Positions 24,923 to 32,278 of a stretch of DNA of 64,000 nucleotides are shown in pieces. The position numbers and the translations under genes are program-made. The stretch spans positions 2,542,001 to 2,606,000 of the forward strand of contig NZ_PGET01000001.1 of NCBI RefSeq assembly GCF_002797975.1. Direction: 5' to 3'. The notes below the pieces were generated by a model, which searched no databases, was not told the DNA's origin, and saw nothing but the letters and a program-made list of their open reading frames with translations. This DNA comes from [Clostridium] celerecrescens 18A (GTDB lineage: Bacteria; Bacillota; Clostridia; Lachnospirales; Lachnospiraceae). Every line of letters starts with the position of its first letter. Within the stretch, counting starts at the first letter, position 1.

Positions 24923-25975
24923 TTACTCTGCCAAAGCCTTAATCTCCTGATACTTCTTATGATCCGTATATAACTCTCCGGTATATGGATTTTTCCTTGT
25001 CTTATACATTCTGTGAATCATATATACAAATACTCCGATATTTGCAAGAAGAGCCAGTAAACTCATAATAAATAAAAAAGTAGTATCCGGTGATACCCCT
25101 GCCACCGGTTGGATTCCTGTTCCGGTCAAAACCGTATACCCGTCAGAGGAAAGCATTCCTTCCTGTATTGCTGCTTCTGCAATAGCCTTACTGGATCGGG
25201 AATGCACCAGAAAACTGCTGGCATCCTGAAATACCGGAAACGTCTGGGCAAACATACACCACAGTGCCAGCGTTTGGGCACGATGCTGCAGCCATGCCCC
25301 TTTTCCCACTGTAAATGCACAAATAGTAGGGGCCAGTAAAAGTGCTAATCCGCAATACCATGCATGAGTCGGAAGGCAGTTATAGGTATAAGCAAAATTC
25401 CACAAATCATAGGCGATTATCCAGAACCACATCATATCGGGCCAGAGCATATCCTGGCTTTTATCCCTACTGGTCTTCTTTCGGATACAGATTCCAAACC
25501 AGCCTGTAATGGTCACAATATTTAAAAGACCTGCGATCCCGTTCATGACATTCCATGGACCGCCGATATAGTACTGAACCTGATTGTTCATATACTCCAT
25601 AACCGGTGTCACATACTGGCTTACTTCAAAATCGCGGAAACAGGCCTCCAGGATATTGATCGCCAGAATTAACGGCGGGAAACACAACGCAATTTTATTA
25701 TGCTGCAGCTTTTTGATATGACGGATACACCAAAAACCAATACACCCCGCTGTTGAAGAGTAAACCTTTGCCAGATGAAACCAGTCCATATAAGATGTAT
25801 CCTTTAACGTTGTCACCCATAAAACGGTTAAAACAACAGGAAGCACAACAAAGCAGCCAAACCCCACCCATTTAAAACGGCGGCTCAATTCATTTGCGGC
25901 AAACAATGATATAAACACCCCAAGCCATACCAGTAAAACCAATATTGTCGGAACACTTTCTGAAAACACAAACAT
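24923..25975 (-). CDS. DUF5692-like integral membrane protein
   Basis: 350 residues with about nine hydrophobic segments and many tryptophans; the conserved-looking blocks PWNVMNGIAGLLNI and WFWIIAYDLWNFAYTYNCLPTHAWYCG recall DUF5692, a family of unknown function. Start at 25975: AAGGAGG lies 7 bases upstream, while the earlier ATGs at 25996 and 25981 are badly placed. It is 81 bp downstream of hypA on the same strand and ends at a strong terminator, so it may belong to the hyp operon. No function can be assigned. Confidence 0.65.
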   Translation of the reverse strand: MFVFSESVPTILVLLVWLGVFISLFAANELSRRFKWVGFGCFVVLPVVLTVLWVTTLKDTSYMDWFHLAKVYSSTAGCIGFWCIRHIKKLQHNKIALCFPPLILAINILEACFRDFEVSQYVTPVMEYMNNQVQYYIGGPWNVMNGIAGLLNIVTITGWFGICIRKKTSRDKSQDMLWPDMMWFWIIAYDLWNFAYTYNCLPTHAWYCGLALLLAPTICAFTVGKGAWLQHRAQTLALWCMFAQTFPVFQDASSFLVHSRSSKAIAEAAIQEGMLSSDGYTVLTGTGIQPVAGVSPDTTFLFIMSLLALLANIGVFVYMIHRMYKTRKNPYTGELYTDHKKYQEIKALAE

Positions 25976-26056
25976 TCCCATTCCTCCTTGTTTCACTCTT
26001 CTATTTCTTTACTATTCCTTTTTCCAAAGCCTCCGTCATTTCAACCTTAGAATCCT

Positions 26057-26398
26057 TTAGTTACACACGATTTCCTTAATTATCATGTCGTCGCCCTCCA
26101 GGATTTCCATATCCATACTGCCGCAGTCAGGGCAATTTAAATCACTGTAAACGGCGTTAAATACCCTGCCGCAGCCTTTGCATTTCACAATACCGGGAAT
26201 GACGATAAGCTCCAGCTCTGTTTTTTCCATAAAAGTCTTATAGGAGGCTGCGGGCCAGCTTTGCTCTAAGTATCTGGGCACAATACCGGAAAGCTCTCCA
26301 ACCTCGATGACAAGCTTGTGGACCTCTGTTACATTCTGCTCCTTTACAATACGCTCAATGGTGTGGACCATAGAGTTTAATACACCAAGCTCATGCAT
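26057..26398 (-). CDS. hypA: Hydrogenase maturation nickel chaperone HypA
   Basis: 113 residues, the usual size. It delivers nickel to nickel enzymes, classically [NiFe]-hydrogenase. The N-terminus MHE supplies the nickel-binding His2. A structural zinc site is formed by Cys73-x2-Cys76 and Cys89-x2-Cys92. It lies 20 bp downstream of the Fe-S flavoprotein gene and shares its direction with hypB. No hydrogenase structural genes are in the window. Confidence 0.95.
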   Translation of the reverse strand: MHELGVLNSMVHTIERIVKEQNVTEVHKLVIEVGELSGIVPRYLEQSWPAASYKTFMEKTELELIVIPGIVKCKGCGRVFNAVYSDLNCPDCGSMDMEILEGDDMIIKEIVCN

Positions 26399-26418
26399 TG
26401 TTGCCTCTCCTTTTCTCG

Positions 26419-29109
26419 TTAGCTTCTTCTGCCAACGCTTTCTTTAAGGGTGGTTGCAGCAATTTTTCCGGTACGTACAATTGCGTTGGCGGCTATCTTG
26501 ACAGGAAGTTTTTCATAGGTATTGGGGACAGTGTCATAGGTACGCTCCAGATGAATTGCATCAAATTTACATTTGGTCGTACACATGCCGCAGCCAATAC
26601 ACATATAACTGTCGATTTCTACCGCACCGCATCCAAGGCATCGCTCCGTTTCTTTCTTTAACTGCTCCTCGGTGAAGGTCATGCGTTCATCATGGAAGCT
26701 GCCTTTTTTCTCAGGAGAATGGCCTGGTCTCTGGCGGGGAGTCGTATCAAAATCCTGTAAACCGATGGCAACGTTATTTTTATCAAACGCATGGTATTCA
26801 CGGCGGTCACGGCCATATACAAGAGACTGTCCCGGCTGTACATATCGGTGGATAGAGATTGCACCTTCTTTTCCGGATGCAATGGCATGGATAGCAAATT
26901 GAGGCCCGGTAAAACAGTCGCCGCCGACAAAAACGTCCGGTTCTGAAGTCTGTAAGGTCAGACTGTCCGCTTTGGCAGTACCGCCGCGTCCAAGTTCAAC
27001 CTTACTCTCCGAGAGAAGTCCGCCCCACTCGATGGACTGGCCAATGGAAAGCAGTACGGTATCAGCTTTTACAGTGATCGTATCATTTTCATCGTACTTT
27101 GGAGCGAAATGCTGGTCATCATCGAATACACTGATGCAGCGCTTAAATTCTACACCGGTCACCTTTCCATCTTCTGTCAGGATGCGCTTAGGCCCCCAGC
27201 CATTATGAAAGGAAACGTTATCTTCCTCAGCCTCTGTAATCTCCTCCGGTAATGCCGGCATTTCACCGGGACTTTCCAGACAGTAAAGATTAACAGCAGC
27301 AGCCCCCTGTCTTACCCCTGTACGGGCTACATCAATTGCTACATTCCCACCGCCGATCACAACTACATTTCCGGAAAGCTCTGCCTTTCTTCCAAGGTTT
27401 ACATTGCGAAGGAAATCAACGCCGGAGATAACCCCTTCTGCGTCCTCCCCCTCAATGCCAAGACTTCTGCCGCCCTGTGCGCCGATCGCCAGATAGAAGG
27501 CTTCGTAACCTTCTTTCCGAAGTTCATTAAGAGTAATGTCTTTTCCGACTTCAATTCCGGTTTTAAAGGTAACACCCATTTCGCGCAGAACGTCTATTTC
27601 GGCATTAAGAACCTCCTTTTCCAGGCGGAAGGAAGGAATACCAAGGGTAAGCATACCGCCGAGTTTTTCTTCCTTTTCAAATACGGTTACCTGATAACCA
27701 TCAATTGCCAGGTAATATGCACAGGAAAGACCGGAAGGACCGGAGCCGACCACTGCAATTTTATTTCCAAGGTGATAACGCATAGGAGGGATATATCGGA
27801 TCGAACCATCCAGCTCTTTATCCGCAATAAATTTTTTGATTTCATCGATGGAAACCGGTTCATCAATATCTCCGCGGGTGCATTCGCTTTCACAGCCGTG
27901 AGGACAGATACGTCCGCAGACAGCAGGGAAAGGATTTTCTTTCTTTATCAGCTCTAATGCTTCATGGTAGCGGCCGGAAGCAGCAAGCTTTATGTAACCC
28001 TGTACGGAAATATGAGCAGGACAGGCAGTTTTACAGGGAGAAGTTCCTTCTTCTGCAACATCTTTACGGTTCTCGCGGTAATCCACATTCCAGTTGTTTT
28101 CTCTCCAGATATGGTCACGTGCGGTAGGTTCTGCCTTTATGGCAACAGGTGTTTTGGAACAGAGTTTTTGGCCAAGTTTTAAAGCATTCACCGGACAATT
28201 TTCCACACATTGTCCGCAGGCTACGCAGTTTTCCTTTTTTACCTTGGCAGTGAAGTTGGAACGTATGGAATCAGGTGTATTAAAAAGTGTTGCAAGACGC
28301 AAGGAGAAGCAGGAGCAGCCACAGCAGTTGCAGATTGCCGCTGATTCACCGAGTCCGTCGGTATGGGGCATTTCATGCATCAGGCCATTATTTTCTGCAA
28401 ATTTAATAATTTCTTTTGCTTCCTCCCGAGAAATCTGGCGGCCTCTGCCTGTTTTTATATAATATTCGGCACCTTCGCCCATCTGGATGCAAATGTCTTT
28501 TTCCAGATGACCGCAGCCCTCATCCAGTACACGGCGTGACTGGCGGCAGGAGCAGTCAGATACTGAGAACGTATCATATTTATCCAGGTAATAAGAGAGA
28601 CGTTCCCAGGGCTTTGTACCGGAGATATCCTTGATGGCCTCTTCCACAGGAATGACACGCATCATTGCCATGCCTTGCGGGAATTTTGCTGCCATAGGCG
28701 CCAGACGCAGCCTGGTATATTCTTCAAAGGCTTTGCCGATTTCAGGATGTTCGTTAAGCTGTTCACGGTTATTTACCATCATTTCTAACATACCGGGGGC
28801 AAATATATTCACAAAAAACCGTTCTTTATGATCCTCCTTATCCTTCCATACTTTGGCGACTCCTGTGTAGGCCAGCTGCTCTAAGAGGGCCTTTGTCTCT
28901 TTTTTACTTTTTCCGGAGCGTTTAGCCACATACTCGAACGTACGGGGTTTACGAAGTCCGATAATCATAGCAATATCAGCCATTTCATCTGTTACAACAC
29001 AGTTAAGAGCGTAGTATTCGGGAGAATTTTCATCGATTTTGTTCATGGCTCCGGCAATACCGCCTACCATCTTCGCCAGTCTTACAATTTTAGGTCTTAA
29101 TTCACTCAT
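26419..29109 (-). CDS. Large Fe-S flavoprotein, GltD/NfnB-like oxidoreductase
   Basis: 896 residues. In order: a helical N-terminal region with cysteine clusters (SDCSCRQS; CNCCGCSC), a ferredoxin motif CVACGQCVENCPVNA (about 300), the cysteine-rich domain typical of glutamate synthase small subunits (CKTACPAH, CGRICPHGCESEC), an FAD domain (VVGSGPSGLSCAYYLA, about 455), an NAD(P) domain (VVIGGGNVAIDVART, about 600), and a C-terminal ferredoxin CIGCGMCTTKC. It probably passes electrons between NAD(P)H and ferredoxin or another Fe-S partner. It lies between hypB and hypA, so it may serve a hydrogenase or be made with it. Start at 29109, after AAAGGA; an ATG 30 bases earlier lacks a site. Confidence 0.88.
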   Translation of the reverse strand: MSELRPKIVRLAKMVGGIAGAMNKIDENSPEYYALNCVVTDEMADIAMIIGLRKPRTFEYVAKRSGKSKKETKALLEQLAYTGVAKVWKDKEDHKERFFVNIFAPGMLEMMVNNREQLNEHPEIGKAFEEYTRLRLAPMAAKFPQGMAMMRVIPVEEAIKDISGTKPWERLSYYLDKYDTFSVSDCSCRQSRRVLDEGCGHLEKDICIQMGEGAEYYIKTGRGRQISREEAKEIIKFAENNGLMHEMPHTDGLGESAAICNCCGCSCFSLRLATLFNTPDSIRSNFTAKVKKENCVACGQCVENCPVNALKLGQKLCSKTPVAIKAEPTARDHIWRENNWNVDYRENRKDVAEEGTSPCKTACPAHISVQGYIKLAASGRYHEALELIKKENPFPAVCGRICPHGCESECTRGDIDEPVSIDEIKKFIADKELDGSIRYIPPMRYHLGNKIAVVGSGPSGLSCAYYLAIDGYQVTVFEKEEKLGGMLTLGIPSFRLEKEVLNAEIDVLREMGVTFKTGIEVGKDITLNELRKEGYEAFYLAIGAQGGRSLGIEGEDAEGVISGVDFLRNVNLGRKAELSGNVVVIGGGNVAIDVARTGVRQGAAAVNLYCLESPGEMPALPEEITEAEEDNVSFHNGWGPKRILTEDGKVTGVEFKRCISVFDDDQHFAPKYDENDTITVKADTVLLSIGQSIEWGGLLSESKVELGRGGTAKADSLTLQTSEPDVFVGGDCFTGPQFAIHAIASGKEGAISIHRYVQPGQSLVYGRDRREYHAFDKNNVAIGLQDFDTTPRQRPGHSPEKKGSFHDERMTFTEEQLKKETERCLGCGAVEIDSYMCIGCGMCTTKCKFDAIHLERTYDTVPNTYEKLPVKIAANAIVRTGKIAATTLKESVGRRS

Positions 29110-29180
29110 AATTTCCTTTCCCGCGCTTGTCTTGCGCAATTGAAGTTTATGAATACCTTTTTATGATAGTTATGCTTTTA

Positions 29181-29849
29181 TTATTCACACCAGGATTTTA
29201 CTGCATTGCTTAACCAGTCGGTCCATTCCTTTATACCTTCATCTTTTAAGGCACTGATGGGTATGATCACAGCATTGGGATTACGAAGTCTAATATTAGC
29301 TTTGCATTTTTCCATATCAAAATTAAAATACGGCATTACGTCCATCTTGTTGATCAGTATCACATCGCAAATAGAAAACATCAGCGGATATTTAAGAGGT
29401 TTGTCGTCTCCTTCCGGTACGGAGAGGATCATAGCATTTTTTACTGCCCCGGTGTCAAATTCTGCAGGGCAGACCAGGTTGCCTACATTTTCTAGTATTA
29501 CAAGGTCAAGACCGTCTGTATCAAGCCCCTCTAATCCCTGGCGTGTCATTTCCGCGTCCAGATGGCACATACCACCGGTATGTAACTGGATAGCCTTTGC
29601 ACCAGTTTGCTGAATGGTACGGGCATCTACATCAGAATCAATATCCGCTTCCATAACACCAATATTAAGGTCGTTCTTTAGGGCATGAATCGTACGGGTT
29701 AGGGTAGTGGTCTTACCGGCACCGGGACTGGACATCAGATTAAGAAGAAAGACCTTCTTATCCTTTAATTCTTCACGAAGCTTTCCGGCTTGTATGTTGT
29801 TGTCAGCAAAGACACTTGTTTTTATCTCAAGAACTTTAAAATCTTCCAT
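29181..29849 (-). CDS. hypB: Hydrogenase nickel incorporation GTPase HypB
   Basis: 222 residues from the ATG at 29849, which follows AAAGGAGCG. It is a SIMIBI GTPase with P-loop SSPGAGKT (40-47), ADID (68-71) and NKMD for guanine recognition. The metal site Cys95-His96 (GGMCHLDAEM) is kept. There is no histidine-rich or CXXCGC N-terminus, so it has only the GTPase-domain metal site. It works with HypA to insert nickel. It is first in an operon with its own near-consensus promoter at 30022-30050. Confidence 0.95.
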   Translation of the reverse strand: MEDFKVLEIKTSVFADNNIQAGKLREELKDKKVFLLNLMSSPGAGKTTTLTRTIHALKNDLNIGVMEADIDSDVDARTIQQTGAKAIQLHTGGMCHLDAEMTRQGLEGLDTDGLDLVILENVGNLVCPAEFDTGAVKNAMILSVPEGDDKPLKYPLMFSICDVILINKMDVMPYFNFDMEKCKANIRLRNPNAVIIPISALKDEGIKEWTDWLSNAVKSWCE

Positions 29850-30013
29850 GTGTCGCGCTCCTTTCTTTTCATTCTTTTTTTGGGCATCTGTTGGCTCAAA
29901 AGTCACTTTTGGATTTTTTCCATTTCCTCAAAGGTCTTTCAACCGTCTTAATTCAGGAATGTTTTCCCTTTGTATTCTGGCTCAGCCAGATGAATCGCTT
30001 AGTTTATTTTTTA

Positions 30014-30056
30014 ACAATATTATTATAAAATATTCTATGGAAACTGGCAATATTGT
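30014..30056 (-). promoter_or_regulatory. Promoter of the hypB operon, framed by an inverted repeat
   Basis: On the minus strand, TTGCCA (30050-30045), a 17-base spacer and TATAAT (30027-30022) make a near-consensus sigma-A promoter. The 8-bp repeats ACAATATT (30014-30021) and AATATTGT (30049-30056) flank it symmetrically and may bind a regulator, possibly the divergent FadR-type protein. Confidence 0.65.
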
Positions 30057-30089
30057 AAAAAATTATTGTCATTATTACTTATTTATTTG

Positions 30090-30119
30090 TTGAATTTTTG
30101 TAAGAATGTATGATAAAAT
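30090..30119 (+). promoter_or_regulatory. Promoter of the FadR-type regulator gene
   Basis: TTGAAT (30090-30095), an 18-base spacer and TAAAAT (30114-30119) precede the gene by about 46 bases. Confidence 0.55.
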
Positions 30120-30165
30120 GGTATTGATTTCTGGTATGGCCAGAGCCAGAACGAGGGGGGAAACG

Positions 30166-30867
30166 ATGGAATTTCAGAAACTTAGCGCTTTGAGCTTAAA
30201 AGAAATGTTTATTTGTCAGATTCGGGACATGATTTTATCAGGGCATATCCCGGTTGGAAGCAAATTACCTCCTGAAAGGGAGATTGCAAGGCAGATGCAG
30301 GTTAGCCGTGCAGTGGTTAACAGTGGGTTCGCAGAACTTGAAAAACAGGGCTTTTTGGAAGTACATCCAAGGCAGGGGGTATTTGTAGCAGATTACGGCA
30401 AGAACGGAAATATCAATACCTTAAATGCCATTATGGAATATCACGGAGATACGCTTGGTCAAGCAGAAATTTTCTCAATCCTTGAAGTACGCCGGGCATT
30501 GGAACATCTGGCAACGGATTCAATTGTAAAGAATTCAGCGAATGAGGATATTCTTGGACTGGAAGGATTATTAGAGGAAGTTGCAGATGCCACTTCGATT
30601 GAGGAAACAGTCTCAGCCACCTTTTCTTTTCATCACAGACTTTCCGTTATCAGCGGAAACAGTATTATACCTTTGATTTACATATCTTTTAAACCAGTTG
30701 TAACACAGCTTTGGAAGCGCTTTTGTCTGCGCTACGGGAAAGAGGCACTATACGATAGCGTACTTTGTTTATATAAATGCCTTAAAGCGCGTGATGCCGA
30801 GGCGGCAAGAAGATGTACCGATAAACAACTGGATGAGGCCTTGGAAGGTGGGCATCAGATATATTAA
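30166..30867 (+). CDS. FadR/GntR-family transcriptional regulator
   Basis: 233 residues from the ATG at 30166, which is preceded by GAGGGGGG; earlier in-frame ATGs at 30106, 30118 and 30136 have weaker sites. A GntR winged helix covers about 5-75 (KLPPEREIARQMQVSRAVVNSGFAELEKQG), then a helical FCD effector domain with HHRLSVISGN. Such proteins usually respond to small organic acids. It is divergent from the hyp operon and may control it or itself. Confidence 0.9.
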   Translation: MEFQKLSALSLKEMFICQIRDMILSGHIPVGSKLPPEREIARQMQVSRAVVNSGFAELEKQGFLEVHPRQGVFVADYGKNGNINTLNAIMEYHGDTLGQAEIFSILEVRRALEHLATDSIVKNSANEDILGLEGLLEEVADATSIEETVSATFSFHHRLSVISGNSIIPLIYISFKPVVTQLWKRFCLRYGKEALYDSVLCLYKCLKARDAEAARRCTDKQLDEALEGGHQIY

Positions 30868-30913
30868 GAGAATACAATAAGAGAGTTCGGATAAGGATCC
30901 CAAGTTAAGAATA

Positions 30914-30941
30914 AAGCCACAAGTATTTAGTCTTGTGGCTT
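30914..30941. terminator. Bidirectional terminator hairpin
   Basis: AAGCCACAAG (30914-30923) and CTTGTGGCTT (30932-30941) form a perfect 10-bp stem with an 8-base loop. The minus strand continues TTTATTCTT. It lies between the ends of the FadR gene and the LacI gene and so can serve both. Related sequence recurs at 54492 and 58864. Confidence 0.75.
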
Positions 30942-30950
30942 ATGCTTAAG

Positions 30951-30997
30951 TGGAGATAGTGGGATTCAAACCTATGACTCTTGAATGTCATTTAAGC
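30951..30997 (-). pseudogene. Degenerate 3' half of a tRNA-Ala-like gene
   Basis: Read on the minus strand, this stretch resembles the last 47 bases of a clostridial tRNA-Ala(GGC): an anticodon arm CTTAA-ATGACAT-TCAAG, a variable region, a T-arm-like GGTTTGAATCC and the acceptor end ACTATCTCCA. Stems contain mismatches and no 5' half is present, so it cannot be a working tRNA. It is followed by the terminator hairpin above. This may be a relic of a duplication or integration event. Confidence 0.45.
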
Positions 30998-31173
30998 ATT
31001 TCTCTGGGTTTGCATTTTTGAAGATAGTTTATTATTATAGGAAGGATAGATTTCGCATAGTCAGCATTATCTTTACACAGTCCCGCAAACACGCTGATGC
31101 TGTTATCAACCGTAATAACGCTGCCTTCTTCGTAAGCCCATTTGATTTCTGATAACGGCTCAACAAGGCCGTT
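30988..31173 (-). pseudogene. Decayed C-terminal gene fragment, HEAT-repeat-like
   Basis: The 62 codons directly after the LacI stop remain open on the minus strand and read like protein (EIKWAYEEGSVITVDNSIS, then KSILPIIINYLQKCKPRE) before a TGA. The pattern resembles the C-terminal end of small HEAT-repeat-like proteins found in Firmicutes; this is from memory. No start codon, ribosome site or upstream part is present. I take it as a gene remnant left when this region was rearranged. The rest of the spacer 30868-31173 holds the terminator and tRNA-like relic. Confidence 0.45.
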
Positions 31174-32178
31174 TTACAAAGTCGTTTCTCTCCACTTCAC
31201 GATATTTTTGAACACAACTTCACCTTCTACCCGCCTGCCCTCCAGCAAGTCTATTAACTCTTCCATAGCTCTTACACCGACCTCATAAGCAGGAGTGATA
31301 ATAGCCGAAATAGCAGGGGTTGTCATCCTTGTCCACCCCTGGTCATCAAAGCCAATAAGGCCTAATGTTCCAGGAAACAGTGACATGTAGTCCGGATAGT
31401 TACGGACAGCCTGATATACTGCCTGAAGCAGTCCCGGGCTGGCTACATAAATTAGAGTTTTTTTACTAATATCCACAACCTGTTTCAGCATTTCAAAAAC
31501 CTCAGCAGACTTGATTCCCTCCTGAAGGTAACGGGTTCCCCCTTCCCTCCAGGCATCCTGAAGGGCATCTTTATAGCCCTGAGTATTCTCAAAGCCTGTG
31601 CTTAGGTCTGCTTCCCCGTCTGATATCATCAGAAAATCATCATATCCCTTTTTGATACATTCTGTGATCACCTGATATACACAGTCATAATTATTGCCTT
31701 TCACATATCTCCCCTTAAAATCATATGGTCTGGCATCAAGATAAACGATGGGCTTTTTTTTCTTCTCCAAATCACTGGCCAGCATTCCAAATCGATAGGT
31801 CGACTGGATGATAAACCCTTCAGCACCAAGCTTCAGCATACGTTTCACATAGTCCTTTTCGTGTTGGAAGGCCAGTCCACTGTTGCCGATCATAATCTGG
31901 TACTCCTGGGTACTGGCCGCATCCTCTATGCCTTTTAACGCTCTGGCACTATATGGTTCCGAAGCATCTCCCAGAATAACCCCTATAAGTCCGCTGCTCT
32001 TTGCCTTCATCGCTCTTGCAGCCGCACTGGGTTCATATCCTGTCTCATCAATGATATGCTGGATTCTATGCTTCGTATCCTCGGACATCTTATTAGTCTT
32101 GCCATTAAGATAGAAGGATACCGTTGTCTTAGAAACACCTGCTTTCTCAGCAATCTCATTAATTGTCAGCTTTTTCAT
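31174..32178 (-). CDS. LacI-family regulator of the glycosaminoglycan locus
   Basis: 334 residues from the ATG at 32178, seven bases after GGAGG. The helix-turn-helix reads LTINEIAEKAGVSKTTVSFYL, then a ligand domain with LIGFDDQGW. It stands behind the lyase gene in the position taken by RegR in streptococcal hyaluronan loci, so it is the probable regulator of the PTS-Ugl-lyase operon. The gap of 101 bp before it contains a LacI-type palindrome, which suggests its own regulated promoter. Confidence 0.9.
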   Translation of the reverse strand: MKKLTINEIAEKAGVSKTTVSFYLNGKTNKMSEDTKHRIQHIIDETGYEPSAAARAMKAKSSGLIGVILGDASEPYSARALKGIEDAASTQEYQIMIGNSGLAFQHEKDYVKRMLKLGAEGFIIQSTYRFGMLASDLEKKKKPIVYLDARPYDFKGRYVKGNNYDCVYQVITECIKKGYDDFLMISDGEADLSTGFENTQGYKDALQDAWREGGTRYLQEGIKSAEVFEMLKQVVDISKKTLIYVASPGLLQAVYQAVRNYPDYMSLFPGTLGLIGFDDQGWTRMTTPAISAIITPAYEVGVRAMEELIDLLEGRRVEGEVVFKNIVKWRETTL

Positions 32179-32263
32179 TATAACCTCCACGACCTGATGT
32201 CTCCCCTAAATGATTCGGGGTTAATTTAACCTTATTAATAATATACCATAGATAATCCTTTCG

Positions 32264-32278
32264 TGGAAAGGGTTTCCA
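32264..32278. promoter_or_regulatory. LacI-type palindromic operator upstream of the regulator gene
   Basis: TGGAAA-GGG-TTTCCA is a 6-bp inverted repeat with a 3-base centre, directly after the lyase stop codon and 86 bases before the regulator start. On the minus strand, TTTCCA followed 18 bases later by TATATT (32245-32240) could be the promoter it controls. Autoregulation by the LacI protein is inferred. Confidence 0.5.

Noticed and set aside
30951..30997. An intact tRNA gene
   Set aside because: Only the 3' half is recognisable, stems have mismatches and no D-arm or 5' acceptor strand is present.
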